Assembly: GCA_019509785.1 (NCBI GenBank)
Contig: JAEKLQ010000025.1
Coordinates: 1-64,000 of the forward strand
Reading direction: 5' to 3'
DNA from: Fibrobacterota bacterium
Lineage (GTDB): Bacteria > Fibrobacterota > Fibrobacteria > UBA11236
Length of the DNA stretch: 64,000 nt
The first letter of the stretch is position 1, and every line of letters starts with the position of its first letter. Both the position numbers and the translations under genes were made by a program. This document shows positions 48,352 to 57,382 of the stretch, in pieces. The notes under the pieces are model-generated. The model was not told where the DNA came from. It saw only the letters and a list, made by a program, of their open reading frames with translations, and searched no databases.

Positions 48352-51056
48352 TGAGTCGCGTCGATCCCGCCCTGCAGGCCTTTCAGGAGCAGGTGGCCCT
48401 GAAGTACCAGCTGTACAACGGGCTGTTCCTGGGGCTGCCCTTCGAGGACCTGGCCGATACCGGCGTGCAATTGCCGCTCTTCGCCAACGAATGCCGGGAA
48501 AAATTGCAAGCGGGGAAATCCCCGGCCGAGATCGTCGCCCAGTATTTCAAAGAACGTCCGGGACGGCCCGGCTTCGAGGCCCAAGTAAAGGTCCTCTTCA
48601 AGTTCCTGCAATTGGTGGAACGCCAGGTGGTGCTCTTCGACGCCTTGGAGGATGCCGCCTTCCCCGCCGTGAACGACGTTACCGGGCCGGGCAGCCTCGA
48701 TCATTTCCTGGCCCGCGTCGTCGATCAGGGCAAGCAGGACTTGCTCGGTAAGGAGTTGGACGGCTATAAGGTGCGCATCGTGCTCACGGCCCATCCTACC
48801 CAGTTCTATCCCGATTCCATCCTCGGCATCATCACCGACCTGAGCGAGGCCATCGAGGCCGACAAGCTGCCGGTCATCCACGAGCTCTTGCTCCAGATGG
48901 GCAAGACCCGATTCCAGAACCGCCAGCGCCCGACGCCCCTGGACGAGGCCAAGAGCCTTATCTGGTATCTGGAACACATCTTCTACCGGACCCTGCCGGC
49001 GGTCTCTTCGCGCCTTTTAGGCGCCCTTCCCGAAGGCCGCCAGGATCCGTTCCGGCATGCTCCCGGCGTCGAACTCGGCTTCTGGCCCGGGGGCGATCGC
49101 GACGGTAACCCGTACGTTACCTCGGCGACCACCCTCAAGGTGGCCGAAGCCCTCAAGGCGAGCATCCTGGGCCTGTACCTCCGCGATCTGGAGTCCCTGC
49201 TCAACCGCCTTACCTTTGACGGCGTGATCCAACCCTTGCAGGCCATCCGCGATCGCGTGGAGGCGACCGCCCCGCGGGCCTTGCCCGGCGAGGCCAAGCC
49301 CTACCCCGCCCCGGCCGACCTGCTGGAGGATCTGCGCCCGTTGCGGCGCGCGCTGGCGGAAGAGCATCAGGGCCTTTTCATCGCCCGCCTGGACGAATTC
49401 ATCCACAAGGTTCAGGCCTTCGGATTCCATTTCGCCGCCTTGGATCTGCGCCAGGACAGCCGCGTGCACGCGACCGCCCTGGAAACCCTCTTCGCGCGCT
49501 TGCACTCCCGCGGGCATCTCTCCGCGCCCAAGAGCCAGCGCAAAGGGGCGTGGCCGCGCGCGCATGGGTCCTCCCAGGATTCCGCCTCGGCCTTGCTGGA
49601 GGAAATGGGCGGATATCCCGGCCTCTCCGCCGAAGGCAAGCTGGATTTCCTGACGCGCTGCCTGGAGGCCCCGGACCTGAAAGCGGAGTTCCTCCCGGAC
49701 GAGATCGATCCCCTCGCCGCCGATACCCTGGCTTCCCTGGCCGCCGCGCGCGCCATCCAGGACCTGGGCGGCGAACGGGCCCTGGACCGTTACGTGATCA
49801 GCAATGCCAACTCCGCTCTGAACGTGCTGGAAGTCATGGTGCTGGCGCGCCTCTCGGGATGGAACGCCGGCCGCATCGGCCTCGACATCGTCCCCCTCTT
49901 CGAGACCATCGAGGATCTGAAGCACGCCGAAGGCATCATGCGGAAGCTGTACGCCCATCCCGCCTACGCCGCGCACCTGGCTTGGCGCGACCGGGCCCAG
50001 ACCATCATGCTGGGCTTCTCGGACGGGACCAAGGACGGCGGCTACATCACCGCCAACTGGTCCATCCATAAGGCCAAGCGCGATCTCACGCGCGTTTCGC
50101 GCGAGGCCGGGATCCGCGCCATCTTCTTCGACGGCCGCGGCGGGCCGCCGGCGCGGGGCGGCGGCAATACGCATAAGTTCTACCGCTCCCTCGGCGCCGA
50201 TATCGAGCACGGCGAAATCCAGCTCACCATCCAAGGCCAGACCATCAGCTCCAATTTCGGGACTCCCGAAGCGGCACGCTACAATCTGGAGCAGCTCTTC
50301 ACCGCGGGCTTGGAAGACAAGCTTTTCCCTCCCGATGCCCCCGATCTCGATCCCGAGGACATCCGACTGCTCGATCGCTTGTCCAAGCACAGCCGCGAGG
50401 CCTATCTCAAGTTCCGCGAGGATCCGCTCTTCCTCCCCTATCTGGAAGAGATGACTCCGCTTTCCTATTACGGCATGCTCAACATCGCCAGCCGCCCCAC
50501 GCGCCGCAAGTCCTCGTCCTTACGCTTCGAGGATTTGCGGGCCATCCCCTTCGTGGGCGCCTGGAGCCAGATGAAGCAGAACATCCCCGGCTTCTACGGG
50601 GTCGGCATCGGCATCGGCAAGATGACGGCCGGCGGCGGACGGCGCAAGCTGGAGGAACTCTACCGCTCCTCCCTCTTCTTCCGCACCTTGGTCGAGAACG
50701 CCATGATGAGCCTGTCGAAGTCGTACTTCCCGCTCACGCGCTACTTGGAGAAGGACCGCAAGTACGGGCGCTTCTGGCGGCGCATCTATAAGGAAGCCAC
50801 CGACGCGCGCGCGGTCGTGAAGGAGATCACGGGCCAGCAGAAATTGCTGGAGACGAATCCGGCGGTGCGGGAATCCATCCGCCTGCGCGAGCGCATCATC
50901 CTCCCCCTGCTGGTGATCCAGCAATACGCCATGGGGATGGTGAAGTCCGTACAGCGGAATCCGGATGCCTACCCCAAAGGGGCCTTGGACGCTTACGCAA
51001 AAATGGTGGTCAAAGCCATGGCCGCGAATATCAATGCGGCGCGGAACTCGGCTTAA
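48351..51056 (+). CDS. ppc: Phosphoenolpyruvate carboxylase
   Basis: The 901-residue enzyme carries the family blocks: VLTAHPTQ (catalytic His near 146), GFWPGGDRDGNPYV, GFSDGTKDGGYITANW (usually GYSDSNKDGG) and FFDGRGGPPARGGGN (usually FHGRGGSVGRGGG). It carboxylates PEP to oxaloacetate, the anaplerotic step that also feeds reductive succinate formation. The C-terminus reads ARNSA where most members end RNTG, a loop that reaches the active site. This end lies in the first unit of a tandem repeat. The GTG start overlaps the preceding stop. Confidence 0.95.
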   Translation: MSRVDPALQAFQEQVALKYQLYNGLFLGLPFEDLADTGVQLPLFANECREKLQAGKSPAEIVAQYFKERPGRPGFEAQVKVLFKFLQLVERQVVLFDALEDAAFPAVNDVTGPGSLDHFLARVVDQGKQDLLGKELDGYKVRIVLTAHPTQFYPDSILGIITDLSEAIEADKLPVIHELLLQMGKTRFQNRQRPTPLDEAKSLIWYLEHIFYRTLPAVSSRLLGALPEGRQDPFRHAPGVELGFWPGGDRDGNPYVTSATTLKVAEALKASILGLYLRDLESLLNRLTFDGVIQPLQAIRDRVEATAPRALPGEAKPYPAPADLLEDLRPLRRALAEEHQGLFIARLDEFIHKVQAFGFHFAALDLRQDSRVHATALETLFARLHSRGHLSAPKSQRKGAWPRAHGSSQDSASALLEEMGGYPGLSAEGKLDFLTRCLEAPDLKAEFLPDEIDPLAADTLASLAAARAIQDLGGERALDRYVISNANSALNVLEVMVLARLSGWNAGRIGLDIVPLFETIEDLKHAEGIMRKLYAHPAYAAHLAWRDRAQTIMLGFSDGTKDGGYITANWSIHKAKRDLTRVSREAGIRAIFFDGRGGPPARGGGNTHKFYRSLGADIEHGEIQLTIQGQTISSNFGTPEAARYNLEQLFTAGLEDKLFPPDAPDLDPEDIRLLDRLSKHSREAYLKFREDPLFLPYLEEMTPLSYYGMLNIASRPTRRKSSSLRFEDLRAIPFVGAWSQMKQNIPGFYGVGIGIGKMTAGGGRRKLEELYRSSLFFRTLVENAMMSLSKSYFPLTRYLEKDRKYGRFWRRIYKEATDARAVVKEITGQQKLLETNPAVRESIRLRERIILPLLVIQQYAMGMVKSVQRNPDAYPKGALDAYAKMVVKAMAANINAARNSA

Positions 51057-51155
51057 GGACTCGCGCCGCCCCGCCCGCAATTCGGCTTAGGTAATCGGGC
51101 GGCGCCAGCGCGCAATTCCGCTTAAAAACTCGCGCTGCCCCGATTTCAGCCGAAT
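51046..51155 (+). repeat. Three degenerate 34-35 bp tandem repeats and a hairpin at the ppc 3' end
   Basis: AACTCGGCTTA (51046), AATTCGGCTTA (51080) and AATTCCGCTTA (51115) begin three consecutive units, each continuing with a CTCGCGC/GGCGGCGCC-like GC-rich part. The first unit encodes the last residues and stop of ppc. The third runs into a hairpin (CCGATT-loop-AATCGG, 51136-51155) that might act as an mRNA 3' end. Confidence 0.55.
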
Positions 51156-51287
51156 CGGCAATCGAATTCCCAAAATCGGATACCCCGAAATAAAGGGAAC
51201 AATCCTCCTGCCCTCGGCCGTCCAAAGAAGGGGAATTTGTACCTTTTTCCGGCGTTTCCGTGCCCGTTTCGTCTTGAAGGAGATCCT

Positions 51288-52394
51288 ATGCGCCAACGCG
51301 CCCTAGTTTGCCTCGCCGCCTTGATCGGATTCGTCGGCCTCCGCGTTCCGGCGGCCAAAACCCTGCTGGTCCTTCCTCTCAAGATGGACACGGTGAAAAT
51401 CGCCGATTACGTGGCCATGCGGGAAATGTTCACCGAGAACCTGACCAAGGAATATGACGGATCCGTGAAGGATGCGACGGGGCCGATGGAAGTTTGCGCG
51501 GCGCGGGAATGCGCCGCCAAGGCTCTCGCCTCCCAGGGAGGCGACGAGGCGGTATTCGGATCCATCCGCATCCTCGGCAGCAAATATTTCCTCAGCGGCT
51601 CCATCTTGGGAGCGGACGGCAAGCTTTACTCCCAGCAAATCCCCATGGCGGGCGTGGAGGACTTCGAGGCCGCATCCAAGCGCATCGCGGCGTCCCTGGC
51701 GAAGCGCAAGGACATCGAGCAAGTCGCCGACGTGGATAACGTGACCGAAAGGGAAGAGGCGCCGGAAGCCAATCGCCGCGCCGGCTTCTATAGCATGGGA
51801 GGCTCGGTCGGGTTTACCATCCCGGTGGGCGATAGCTACCAGCGTTGGTCGATGAAAACGAACGGGTGCGAATTTTGCGGGACGCAAGATACCACTTATA
51901 CCCACTTCAAGAGCAAGCAAATCTTCACCCTGGGCTGGAACAACTGGTTCGAATTCAAGAACCACCTGGCCCTCGACCTGGACGTGCTGCTCCATATCCC
52001 CATCGCCATGGGCGGCGACGCGAATCTGGATTATCTCTTCGGGAACTCGGATTTCACGCCCTTCGCCGGCGGCGGCCTGGGCTTCCAATACGTTTTCCCC
52101 GACGAGGGAATCCATGCGGATGACACTAAGCAGAACCTGGGGCCCGCGGCCAACGTGCAGGCGGGCATGATCCTGTTCCGGACCTACAACATCAACCTGA
52201 TCCTGCGCAGTTCCTATCATGTCGTGATGAACGATGACATGGACAACGGCCCGACTTTCGAGATCGCGGTGCGAACCAAGATGGGCGGCACTTCAAGCGA
52301 CAAATACCATCATACGTCCTCGACCACCTACCTGGGAATGGCGATCGGGGCCGCTTACCTGATCGCAATCATCATAGGCGCAGCCAAGTCCTAA
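51288..52394 (+). CDS. Exported outer-membrane beta-barrel-like protein
   Basis: The ATG at 51288 follows GGAGA by four bases and gives a 368-residue product with a signal (RALVCLAALIGFVGLRVPAA-K). Residues 25-150 form an alpha/beta domain like FlgT/TolB-N-type lipoprotein domains that read component levels (LLVLPLKMDTVK...; ILGSKYFLSGSILGADGKLY). Residues 165-330 have alternating aromatic strands typical of a small barrel (FYSMGGSVGFTIPVG; PFAGGGLGFQYVFP; NINLILRSSYHVV). A terminal hydrophobic stretch (YLGMAIGAAYLIAIIIGAAKS) is unusual for a barrel. Its transcript ends at a perfect terminator. Confidence 0.65.
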   Translation: MRQRALVCLAALIGFVGLRVPAAKTLLVLPLKMDTVKIADYVAMREMFTENLTKEYDGSVKDATGPMEVCAARECAAKALASQGGDEAVFGSIRILGSKYFLSGSILGADGKLYSQQIPMAGVEDFEAASKRIAASLAKRKDIEQVADVDNVTEREEAPEANRRAGFYSMGGSVGFTIPVGDSYQRWSMKTNGCEFCGTQDTTYTHFKSKQIFTLGWNNWFEFKNHLALDLDVLLHIPIAMGGDANLDYLFGNSDFTPFAGGGLGFQYVFPDEGIHADDTKQNLGPAANVQAGMILFRTYNINLILRSSYHVVMNDDMDNGPTFEIAVRTKMGGTSSDKYHHTSSTTYLGMAIGAAYLIAIIIGAAKS

Positions 52395-52414
52395 TTGCCG
52401 AAAAGCGGATACAG

Positions 52415-52447
52415 AAAGGCCCGCGGGATCGATCCCGCGGGCCTTTT
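52415..52447. terminator. Bidirectional rho-independent terminator
   Basis: A 16-bp perfect inverted repeat, AAAGGCCCGCGGGATC/GATCCCGCGGGCCTTT, has A-rich and T-rich flanks on both sides. It serves the plus-strand barrel gene and the minus-strand lipoprotein gene that converge here. Confidence 0.9.
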
Positions 52448-52478
52448 GCGTTTCAGGGACGCTTGCTTCCAGGAACGC

Positions 52479-52781
52479 CTATTCGGCGCAGCGGCCGGCG
52501 ACTTCGATGGTATTCATCTCGCCGATGATCATCCAACGAACGGTATGGGTGAAGCTCACGCCCAACACCTGCTTGTTTCCGCATTGTTCGGACAGATCGT
52601 CCATCAACTTATCCAGGTTATCGGGAGGCACGAGGAGGAAAATGTTGAAGTGGTTCAATGACGCCGTGACTTTCTTCCCCTTGTTGCTGGTGGAATCGGG
52701 ATAACCCATTTGGTGGACTACGGCGCAACCGGAAAGAACGACGGCCAACGCCAAGGCGGCCAAACGCGGAAAGCTTTTCAT
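52479..52781 (-). CDS. Small lipoprotein
   Basis: The ATG at 52781 follows AGGAGT by four bases. The 100-residue product has lipobox AVVLSGC (Cys 19) after MKSFPRLAALAL. The mature part (KKVTASLNHFNIFLLVPPDNLDKLMDDLSEQCGNKQVLGVSFTH is its core in outline) has one strand pair, one helix and two further Cys (SEQC, AGRC) that could pair. It resembles the small TRL-/Bor-like lipoproteins only in size and layout, so no function is assigned. Confidence 0.7.
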   Translation of the reverse strand: MKSFPRLAALALAVVLSGCAVVHQMGYPDSTSNKGKKVTASLNHFNIFLLVPPDNLDKLMDDLSEQCGNKQVLGVSFTHTVRWMIIGEMNTIEVAGRCAE

Positions 52782-53180
52782 GCGGACTCCTATTGTTGTG
52801 TTTCGGGCACGGTCCATCCGGCAAGAACCGGACGAGTGGCGGGAAAGTTAATCGAAGCTTAAGGCCCCAACAAGACCAAGCGAGGTGGTCGGGTTAGGCC
52901 CGTTCGAAGGCGGGGACAGCTGCGATCGCTTCCCTGGAATCGGAATGCGCCGGCGATCGGAAAATGCGCCTCGCGAATGCGATTGGCGGGATCGGCGGTT
53001 GAAAATCCATCCCGGCCGGAACCAAGGCATTTCCGACCGCGCATCGGGTTCGGCCCGGACATCGGGGCTGCGGGCCGGATAAAGTCCAGGAATGCGGCTT
53101 CCGGGGACAAGTCCCACCGCGCCGTACCCGTTTCGGGGGCTACTTCTTACGCCCCGGCCAGGGATTGTTAATTTTGCGCC
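52782..53180. other. Non-coding gap upstream of fumarase
   Basis: About 400 bases hold no gene that I can support; frames on both strands are short, overlapping and Arg/Pro-rich. The part nearest 53181 must include the fumarase promoter; GATTGTTAATTTTG at 53162-53175 is the only AT-rich patch, so transcription may start very close to the ATG, which lacks a clear ribosome-binding site. Confidence 0.4.
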
Positions 53181-54833
53181 ATGCCCCAGTACCAGCGCGT
53201 GGAACCCTATCCCTTAGGGGCCGATGCCACCGAGTATCGCCTCCTCAGCCGCGATTTCGTCTCCATAGAGCGCTTCGGCGACCGCGAGATCCTGAAAGTG
53301 GACCCGCAGGCCCTTACCCTGCTGGCCCGCGAGGCCCTCACCGACGTCAATTTCCTTTTACGTGCGTCCCATCTGGCCAAGCTGCGCGCCATCCTGGATG
53401 ATCCCGAAGCCTCGGACAACGATCGCTTCGTGGCCGATACCCTGCTCAAGAACGCCGTGATCGCCGCCCAAGGGAAATTGCCTTCCTGCCAGGATACGGG
53501 CACCGCCATCGTGATCGGCGAGAAGGGCGAGCGCGTATGGACCGGCGGCGACGACGAAGCGGCATTGGAAGAAGGCATCTTCCGCACCTACCAGGAACAA
53601 AACCTGCGCTATTCCCAGATGGCCCCGGTCTCCATGTTCGATGAGAAAAACACCGGCAATAATCTTCCCGCCCAGATCGATATCCATGCCGCCTCCGGCG
53701 GCCCGGGCCATGGGGACGAATACCGCTTCCTCTTCCTGGCCAAGGGCGGCGGCTCGGCCAACAAAACCTATCTCTTCCAAGAGACCAAGTCGCTCCTGAA
53801 CGAAAAGTCCCTGGAGAAATTCCTGCGCGAAAAGTTGTTCTCCTTGGGCACGGCCGCCTGCCCGCCCTATCATCTGGCCGTGGTCATCGGCGGGACCTCG
53901 GCGGAGGCGACCTTAAAGGCGGTCAAGCTGGCCTCGACGGGCTACTACGACTCGCTGCCGATCCAGGGCCAGGGCGACGGCAAGGCCTTCCGCGATCCCG
54001 AATGGGAAGAACGCATCGTCCGCATGGCCCGCGAAAGCCGCATCGGAGCCCAGTTCGGGGGAAAGTACTTCGTCCACGACGTGCGCGTGCTGCGCCTGCC
54101 GCGCCACGCCGCATCCTGCCCGGTGGGCATCGGGGTCAGCTGCAGCGCGGACCGGAACATCAAGGCCAAGATCACCCGGGACGGGATCTTCCTGGAGCGC
54201 TTGGAACGCGATCCCGGCCGGTTCATTCCCGCGGACCGGGCCGGCGCCGGCGCGGGAGTGGGCGTAGAAACGAAGCCGGTCCCCATCGATCTCAACCAGC
54301 CGATGGAAGCCATCCGCGCCGAATTGTCCAAGCATCCCATCAAGACGCGCCTGTCCCTGACCGGGCCGCTTATCGTGGCCCGCGACGTCGCGCATGCGCG
54401 CATCAAGCAAATGCTGGACGCTGGCAAGCCCATGCCGCAATACCTCAAGGATCACCCCGTCTATTACGCCGGTCCCGCCAAGACCCCGCAGGGCATGGCT
54501 TCGGGCAGCTTCGGGCCCACCACGGCCGGCCGCATGGACGGCTACGTGGACGAGTTCATGGCCAAGGGAGGTTCCTTCGTCATGCTGGCCAAAGGCAACC
54601 GTTCGCCCGTGGTGCGCGAGGCATGCGCCAAGCATAAGGGCTTCTACCTGGGCTCCATCGGCGGGCCCGCCGCCATCCTGGCGCAGGAAAACATCCTCAA
54701 GGTCGAAGTAGTGGATTTCGAAGACTTAGGCATGGAGGCCGTGCGCCGCATCTGGGTGAAGGATTTCCCCGCCTTCACCGTAGTGGACGACAAGGGCAAC
54801 GATTTCTTTCAGGGCATGGGCGCGAAGGACTGA
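53181..54833 (+). CDS. fumA: Fumarate hydratase, class I (iron-sulfur)
   Basis: The 550-residue product matches the single-chain FumA/FumB type. The N-terminal part contains [12 protein letters not shown] with the first cluster Cys, [19 protein letters not shown] with the second, and [17 protein letters not shown] with the third, giving the oxygen-sensitive 4Fe-4S cluster. The C-terminal swivelling domain carries [16 protein letters not shown] and GSIGGPAA. The enzyme interconverts malate and fumarate and fits an anaerobic reductive branch with PEP carboxylase. The next gene starts three bases after its stop, so a CheB/receiver protein is made with it. Confidence 0.95.
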   Translation: MPQYQRVEPYPLGADATEYRLLSRDFVSIERFGDREILKVDPQALTLLAREALTDVNFLLRASHLAKLRAILDDPEASDNDRFVADTLLKNAVIAAQGKLPSCQDTGTAIVIGEKGERVWTGGDDEAALEEGIFRTYQEQNLRYSQMAPVSMFDEKNTGNNLPAQIDIHAASGGPGHGDEYRFLFLAKGGGSANKTYLFQETKSLLNEKSLEKFLREKLFSLGTAACPPYHLAVVIGGTSAEATLKAVKLASTGYYDSLPIQGQGDGKAFRDPEWEERIVRMARESRIGAQFGGKYFVHDVRVLRLPRHAASCPVGIGVSCSADRNIKAKITRDGIFLERLERDPGRFIPADRAGAGAGVGVETKPVPIDLNQPMEAIRAELSKHPIKTRLSLTGPLIVARDVAHARIKQMLDAGKPMPQYLKDHPVYYAGPAKTPQGMASGSFGPTTAGRMDGYVDEFMAKGGSFVMLAKGNRSPVVREACAKHKGFYLGSIGGPAAILAQENILKVEVVDFEDLGMEAVRRIWVKDFPAFTVVDDKGNDFFQGMGAKD

Positions 54834-54836
54834 GCG

Positions 54837-55766
54837 ATGAAGGTCTGCTTCATCCTTTCCTCCATCGGCGGCCCGCGCATGCTGCCGCAGATTTTCGCCG
54901 GCGGCATGCGGGACGACGTCGCTTACGTGGTGATCCAGCGGCTGGCCGGGGCCGGCCTCTTGGACGTGCTGGTGGAATGCCTGCGCGAAGATCTCAACCG
55001 CAAGACCCTGATCGCGGGCCATACCCTGCAGCTCCAGCCCGGGGCCATCCACTTCCTGCCCAATGAACGCAACTACGCCTTCGAAGGCGATGCCTTGGCG
55101 GCCGCCCCCGGCAAAGGCGCCCTGGATCTGGATCTCCTCTTCGCCTCGGCCGCCGCCCAGCCCCATGCCTGCGCGGTCGCCGTGCTTTCGGGCATGCTGG
55201 TGCAGGACGAAGGCTTGGCCGGGCTCGCCAAGCTGGCGGCCAAAGGGTCCTCCATCGTGGGCACCTTGGAGAGCCAAACGCCCGTCTTCGACATGATCGA
55301 GCGCCTCCGCTCCGCCGGCCTCATGGGCGAGCTTTATCCGCCCAAGCATTTGCTGGAGCATCTCGAATTCGCGACGGCCAAGCCCCGAGCGGAATCGCCC
55401 GCCGGGACGCAGAACGGCCCGCGCTTCCTGATCGCCGACGACGACGAGAAGGTGCGTTCCATGCTTTTCGAGATGCTGAAACTCCACGGCATCGCCTCCG
55501 ATCTGGCGGTGGACGGTTTGGACGCCGTGCGCAAGATCCAGAAGGGCCATTACGATGCGCTGATCCTGGATCTGGCCATGCCGGAGATGGACGGCATCAA
55601 GACCTTGGAAGCCCTCAAGACCATCGATCCGGCTTTGCCCATCGTGGTGATGACGGGCAGCGAGGATCCCGCGCGCATCCAGGCGGCGAAGGAGTTCAAC
55701 GTGTTAGGCGTTCTGCAGAAGCCCTTTTCCTGGGACAAGCTGAAGAAGCTGCTGCCCATGGGCTAA
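54837..55766 (+). CDS. Degenerate CheB-methylesterase-like domain fused to a C-terminal receiver
   Basis: Residues 1-180 follow the CheB catalytic domain: SSIGGPRML in place of (A/G)STGGP, VVIQRLAGAG in place of VVQHMP, FLPNERNYAF near the substrate loop, and VLSGMLVQDEGLAGL in place of LTGMGxDG. The catalytic His is replaced by Arg, so esterase activity is doubtful. Residues 195-309 are a standard receiver: IADDDEK, phospho-Asp in LILDLAMPEMDG, T in VVMTGSED, Lys in LQKPF. CheB normally has the receiver first; here the order is reversed. The gene follows fumarase after three bases. The role may be sensing or scaffold rather than receptor demethylation. Confidence 0.75.
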   Translation: MKVCFILSSIGGPRMLPQIFAGGMRDDVAYVVIQRLAGAGLLDVLVECLREDLNRKTLIAGHTLQLQPGAIHFLPNERNYAFEGDALAAAPGKGALDLDLLFASAAAQPHACAVAVLSGMLVQDEGLAGLAKLAAKGSSIVGTLESQTPVFDMIERLRSAGLMGELYPPKHLLEHLEFATAKPRAESPAGTQNGPRFLIADDDEKVRSMLFEMLKLHGIASDLAVDGLDAVRKIQKGHYDALILDLAMPEMDGIKTLEALKTIDPALPIVVMTGSEDPARIQAAKEFNVLGVLQKPFSWDKLKKLLPMG

Positions 55767-55828
55767 GGCCACCGCAGGCCCACGGCGGCGAGGCGATTCG
55801 GCGCAAAGCGGCGTGGGCGACCGGCCGC

Positions 55829-57358
55829 TTACCGGAGCACGATGTAGATTCCGGCCACCAGGACGATCACGATAACGCCCAAGGTCTTCGCCAAAGGGCT
55901 AGGGCGCAGATCGGGCGCGCCTTCCCGCCGCTTCAGCTTCACCGGTTCCTTCAGCGGCTTGACGGCCGTGATGATGCCCATCAGCGCGATCAGGATCAGG
56001 AAGGTTATAGCCATGTGGTTGAGGAAGGCGACGTTCGGGAACATCCAGCGCTGGAACAGGTAGATGACGACGCTGCCGATCAAGGCGGTCATCGCCGCCG
56101 AAGTGGGCGCGCGCGGGAAGACCAGGCCGAACAAGAAGGCGGCGGTTATGCCCGGCGAGAAGCAGCCCCACAATTCCTGGATGTAGTTGAAGACACCATG
56201 GAAGCGGCCCGGCAACGGGGCGAGCAGGCAGGCGACTACGGTGAAGGCGATGGTCGAGATGCGGCCGACCAGGACTTCCCGTCTGTCGTCGGCGGCGCGG
56301 TTGATGAACCGCTTGTAGAAATCCAGGGTGAAGATGGTTGACGCAGAATTCAGGATGGCGGCCAACGCGCTCATGATGGCCCCCGATAGCGCCGCCAACA
56401 GCATTCCCCGTAAGCCCAAGGGAACGATTTCCCGGATCAAGGTGGGATAGGCCAGATCGGGATTGCTGATCTTGTCCCGGAAGAGCTGGTACGCGATGAT
56501 GCCCGGCAGCACGATGATGAAGGGGATGAAAATCTTCTGCAGGGCGGCGAAAAGAATGCCCAATTGGCCCTGGGCCAGGGTCTTGGCCGCCAAGGCGCGC
56601 TGGGTGATGAACTGGTTGAAGCCCCAGTAATAGATGTTGGGGATCCAGATGCCGAGGAGCAACGCGGTCCAGGGAATGCCGGGATGGTTGGCCGGCAACA
56701 CCATGTGGAACTTGTCGCGGTTGTTGTGGAAAAATTCCGCCACGCTCCCGACCCGGCCCAATCCGATGCAGGTGACCACCGCCCCGCCGATGAGGAGCGC
56801 CGCCCCGTGGAGCAAATCGGAATAGGCCACGGCCTTGAGGCCGCCGAAGGCGGTGTACAGTCCCGCGCATAGCCCCACGATCCATACGCCGTAAGCGAGA
56901 TCGAGGCCGAACATGGCCTGGAGCGCGATGGCGCCGGCGTAAAGCACGGTCACCATCACGACGCCGCAGTAAGCGACCATCATGTAGAACGCCATCAGGG
57001 TGCGCGGGGCCGGGCCATAGCGGTATTCCAGGAACTCGGGCATGGTATAGATGCCCAGGTTCAGGTACAGGGGCAAGAGGAAGAAGGCGATGAACACCAA
57101 GGTCACCGCCGCGATGAACTCATAGCTGGCGATGGCCAGGCCCGCCCCTCCGAAGGCCTGTCCCGACATGCCCACGAAATGTTCCGAAGAGATGTTGGAG
57201 GAAATCAGCGAGAACCCCACCAGCAGCCACCCCATGCCCCGGCCGCCGAGGAAATAATCCTTCGCCGTTTTCTCCCGGCGGGATTTGTACATGGCGTAGG
57301 CGGTCACCAGCACTGAGAAGACTAAGAACCCGGCCCAGTCGATCCAATTAAGTTGCAT
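55829..57358 (-). CDS. Sodium:solute symporter (SSS/SGLT family), probably for galactose
   Basis: The 509-residue product has about 13-14 helices. SGLT hallmarks are ADYFLGGRGMGWLLVGFSLISSNISSEHFVGM near the N-terminus, YTMPEFLEYRYG, AYTAFGGLKAVAYSDLLH in outline, and IPNIYYWGFNQFITQRALAAK, the region holding sugar-binding residues in vSGLT. The gene follows galK by 24 bases with SD AGGAA, so Na+-driven uptake of galactose or a galactoside is likely. It is the last gene of the gal locus. Confidence 0.9.
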   Translation of the reverse strand: MQLNWIDWAGFLVFSVLVTAYAMYKSRREKTAKDYFLGGRGMGWLLVGFSLISSNISSEHFVGMSGQAFGGAGLAIASYEFIAAVTLVFIAFFLLPLYLNLGIYTMPEFLEYRYGPAPRTLMAFYMMVAYCGVVMVTVLYAGAIALQAMFGLDLAYGVWIVGLCAGLYTAFGGLKAVAYSDLLHGAALLIGGAVVTCIGLGRVGSVAEFFHNNRDKFHMVLPANHPGIPWTALLLGIWIPNIYYWGFNQFITQRALAAKTLAQGQLGILFAALQKIFIPFIIVLPGIIAYQLFRDKISNPDLAYPTLIREIVPLGLRGMLLAALSGAIMSALAAILNSASTIFTLDFYKRFINRAADDRREVLVGRISTIAFTVVACLLAPLPGRFHGVFNYIQELWGCFSPGITAAFLFGLVFPRAPTSAAMTALIGSVVIYLFQRWMFPNVAFLNHMAITFLILIALMGIITAVKPLKEPVKLKRREGAPDLRPSPLAKTLGVIVIVLVAGIYIVLR

Positions 57359-57382
57359 GCGTTTTTCCTTGCGTGTTGGCGA

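Noticed and set aside
49017-50390. 457-codon minus-strand open frame inside ppc
   Set aside because: It lies wholly antisense to conserved PEP carboxylase motifs and has no recognisable domain.
52848-53117. Small frames on both strands in the gap before fumarase
   Set aside because: They overlap each other, lack ribosome-binding sites and have Arg/Pro-rich sequence without features.
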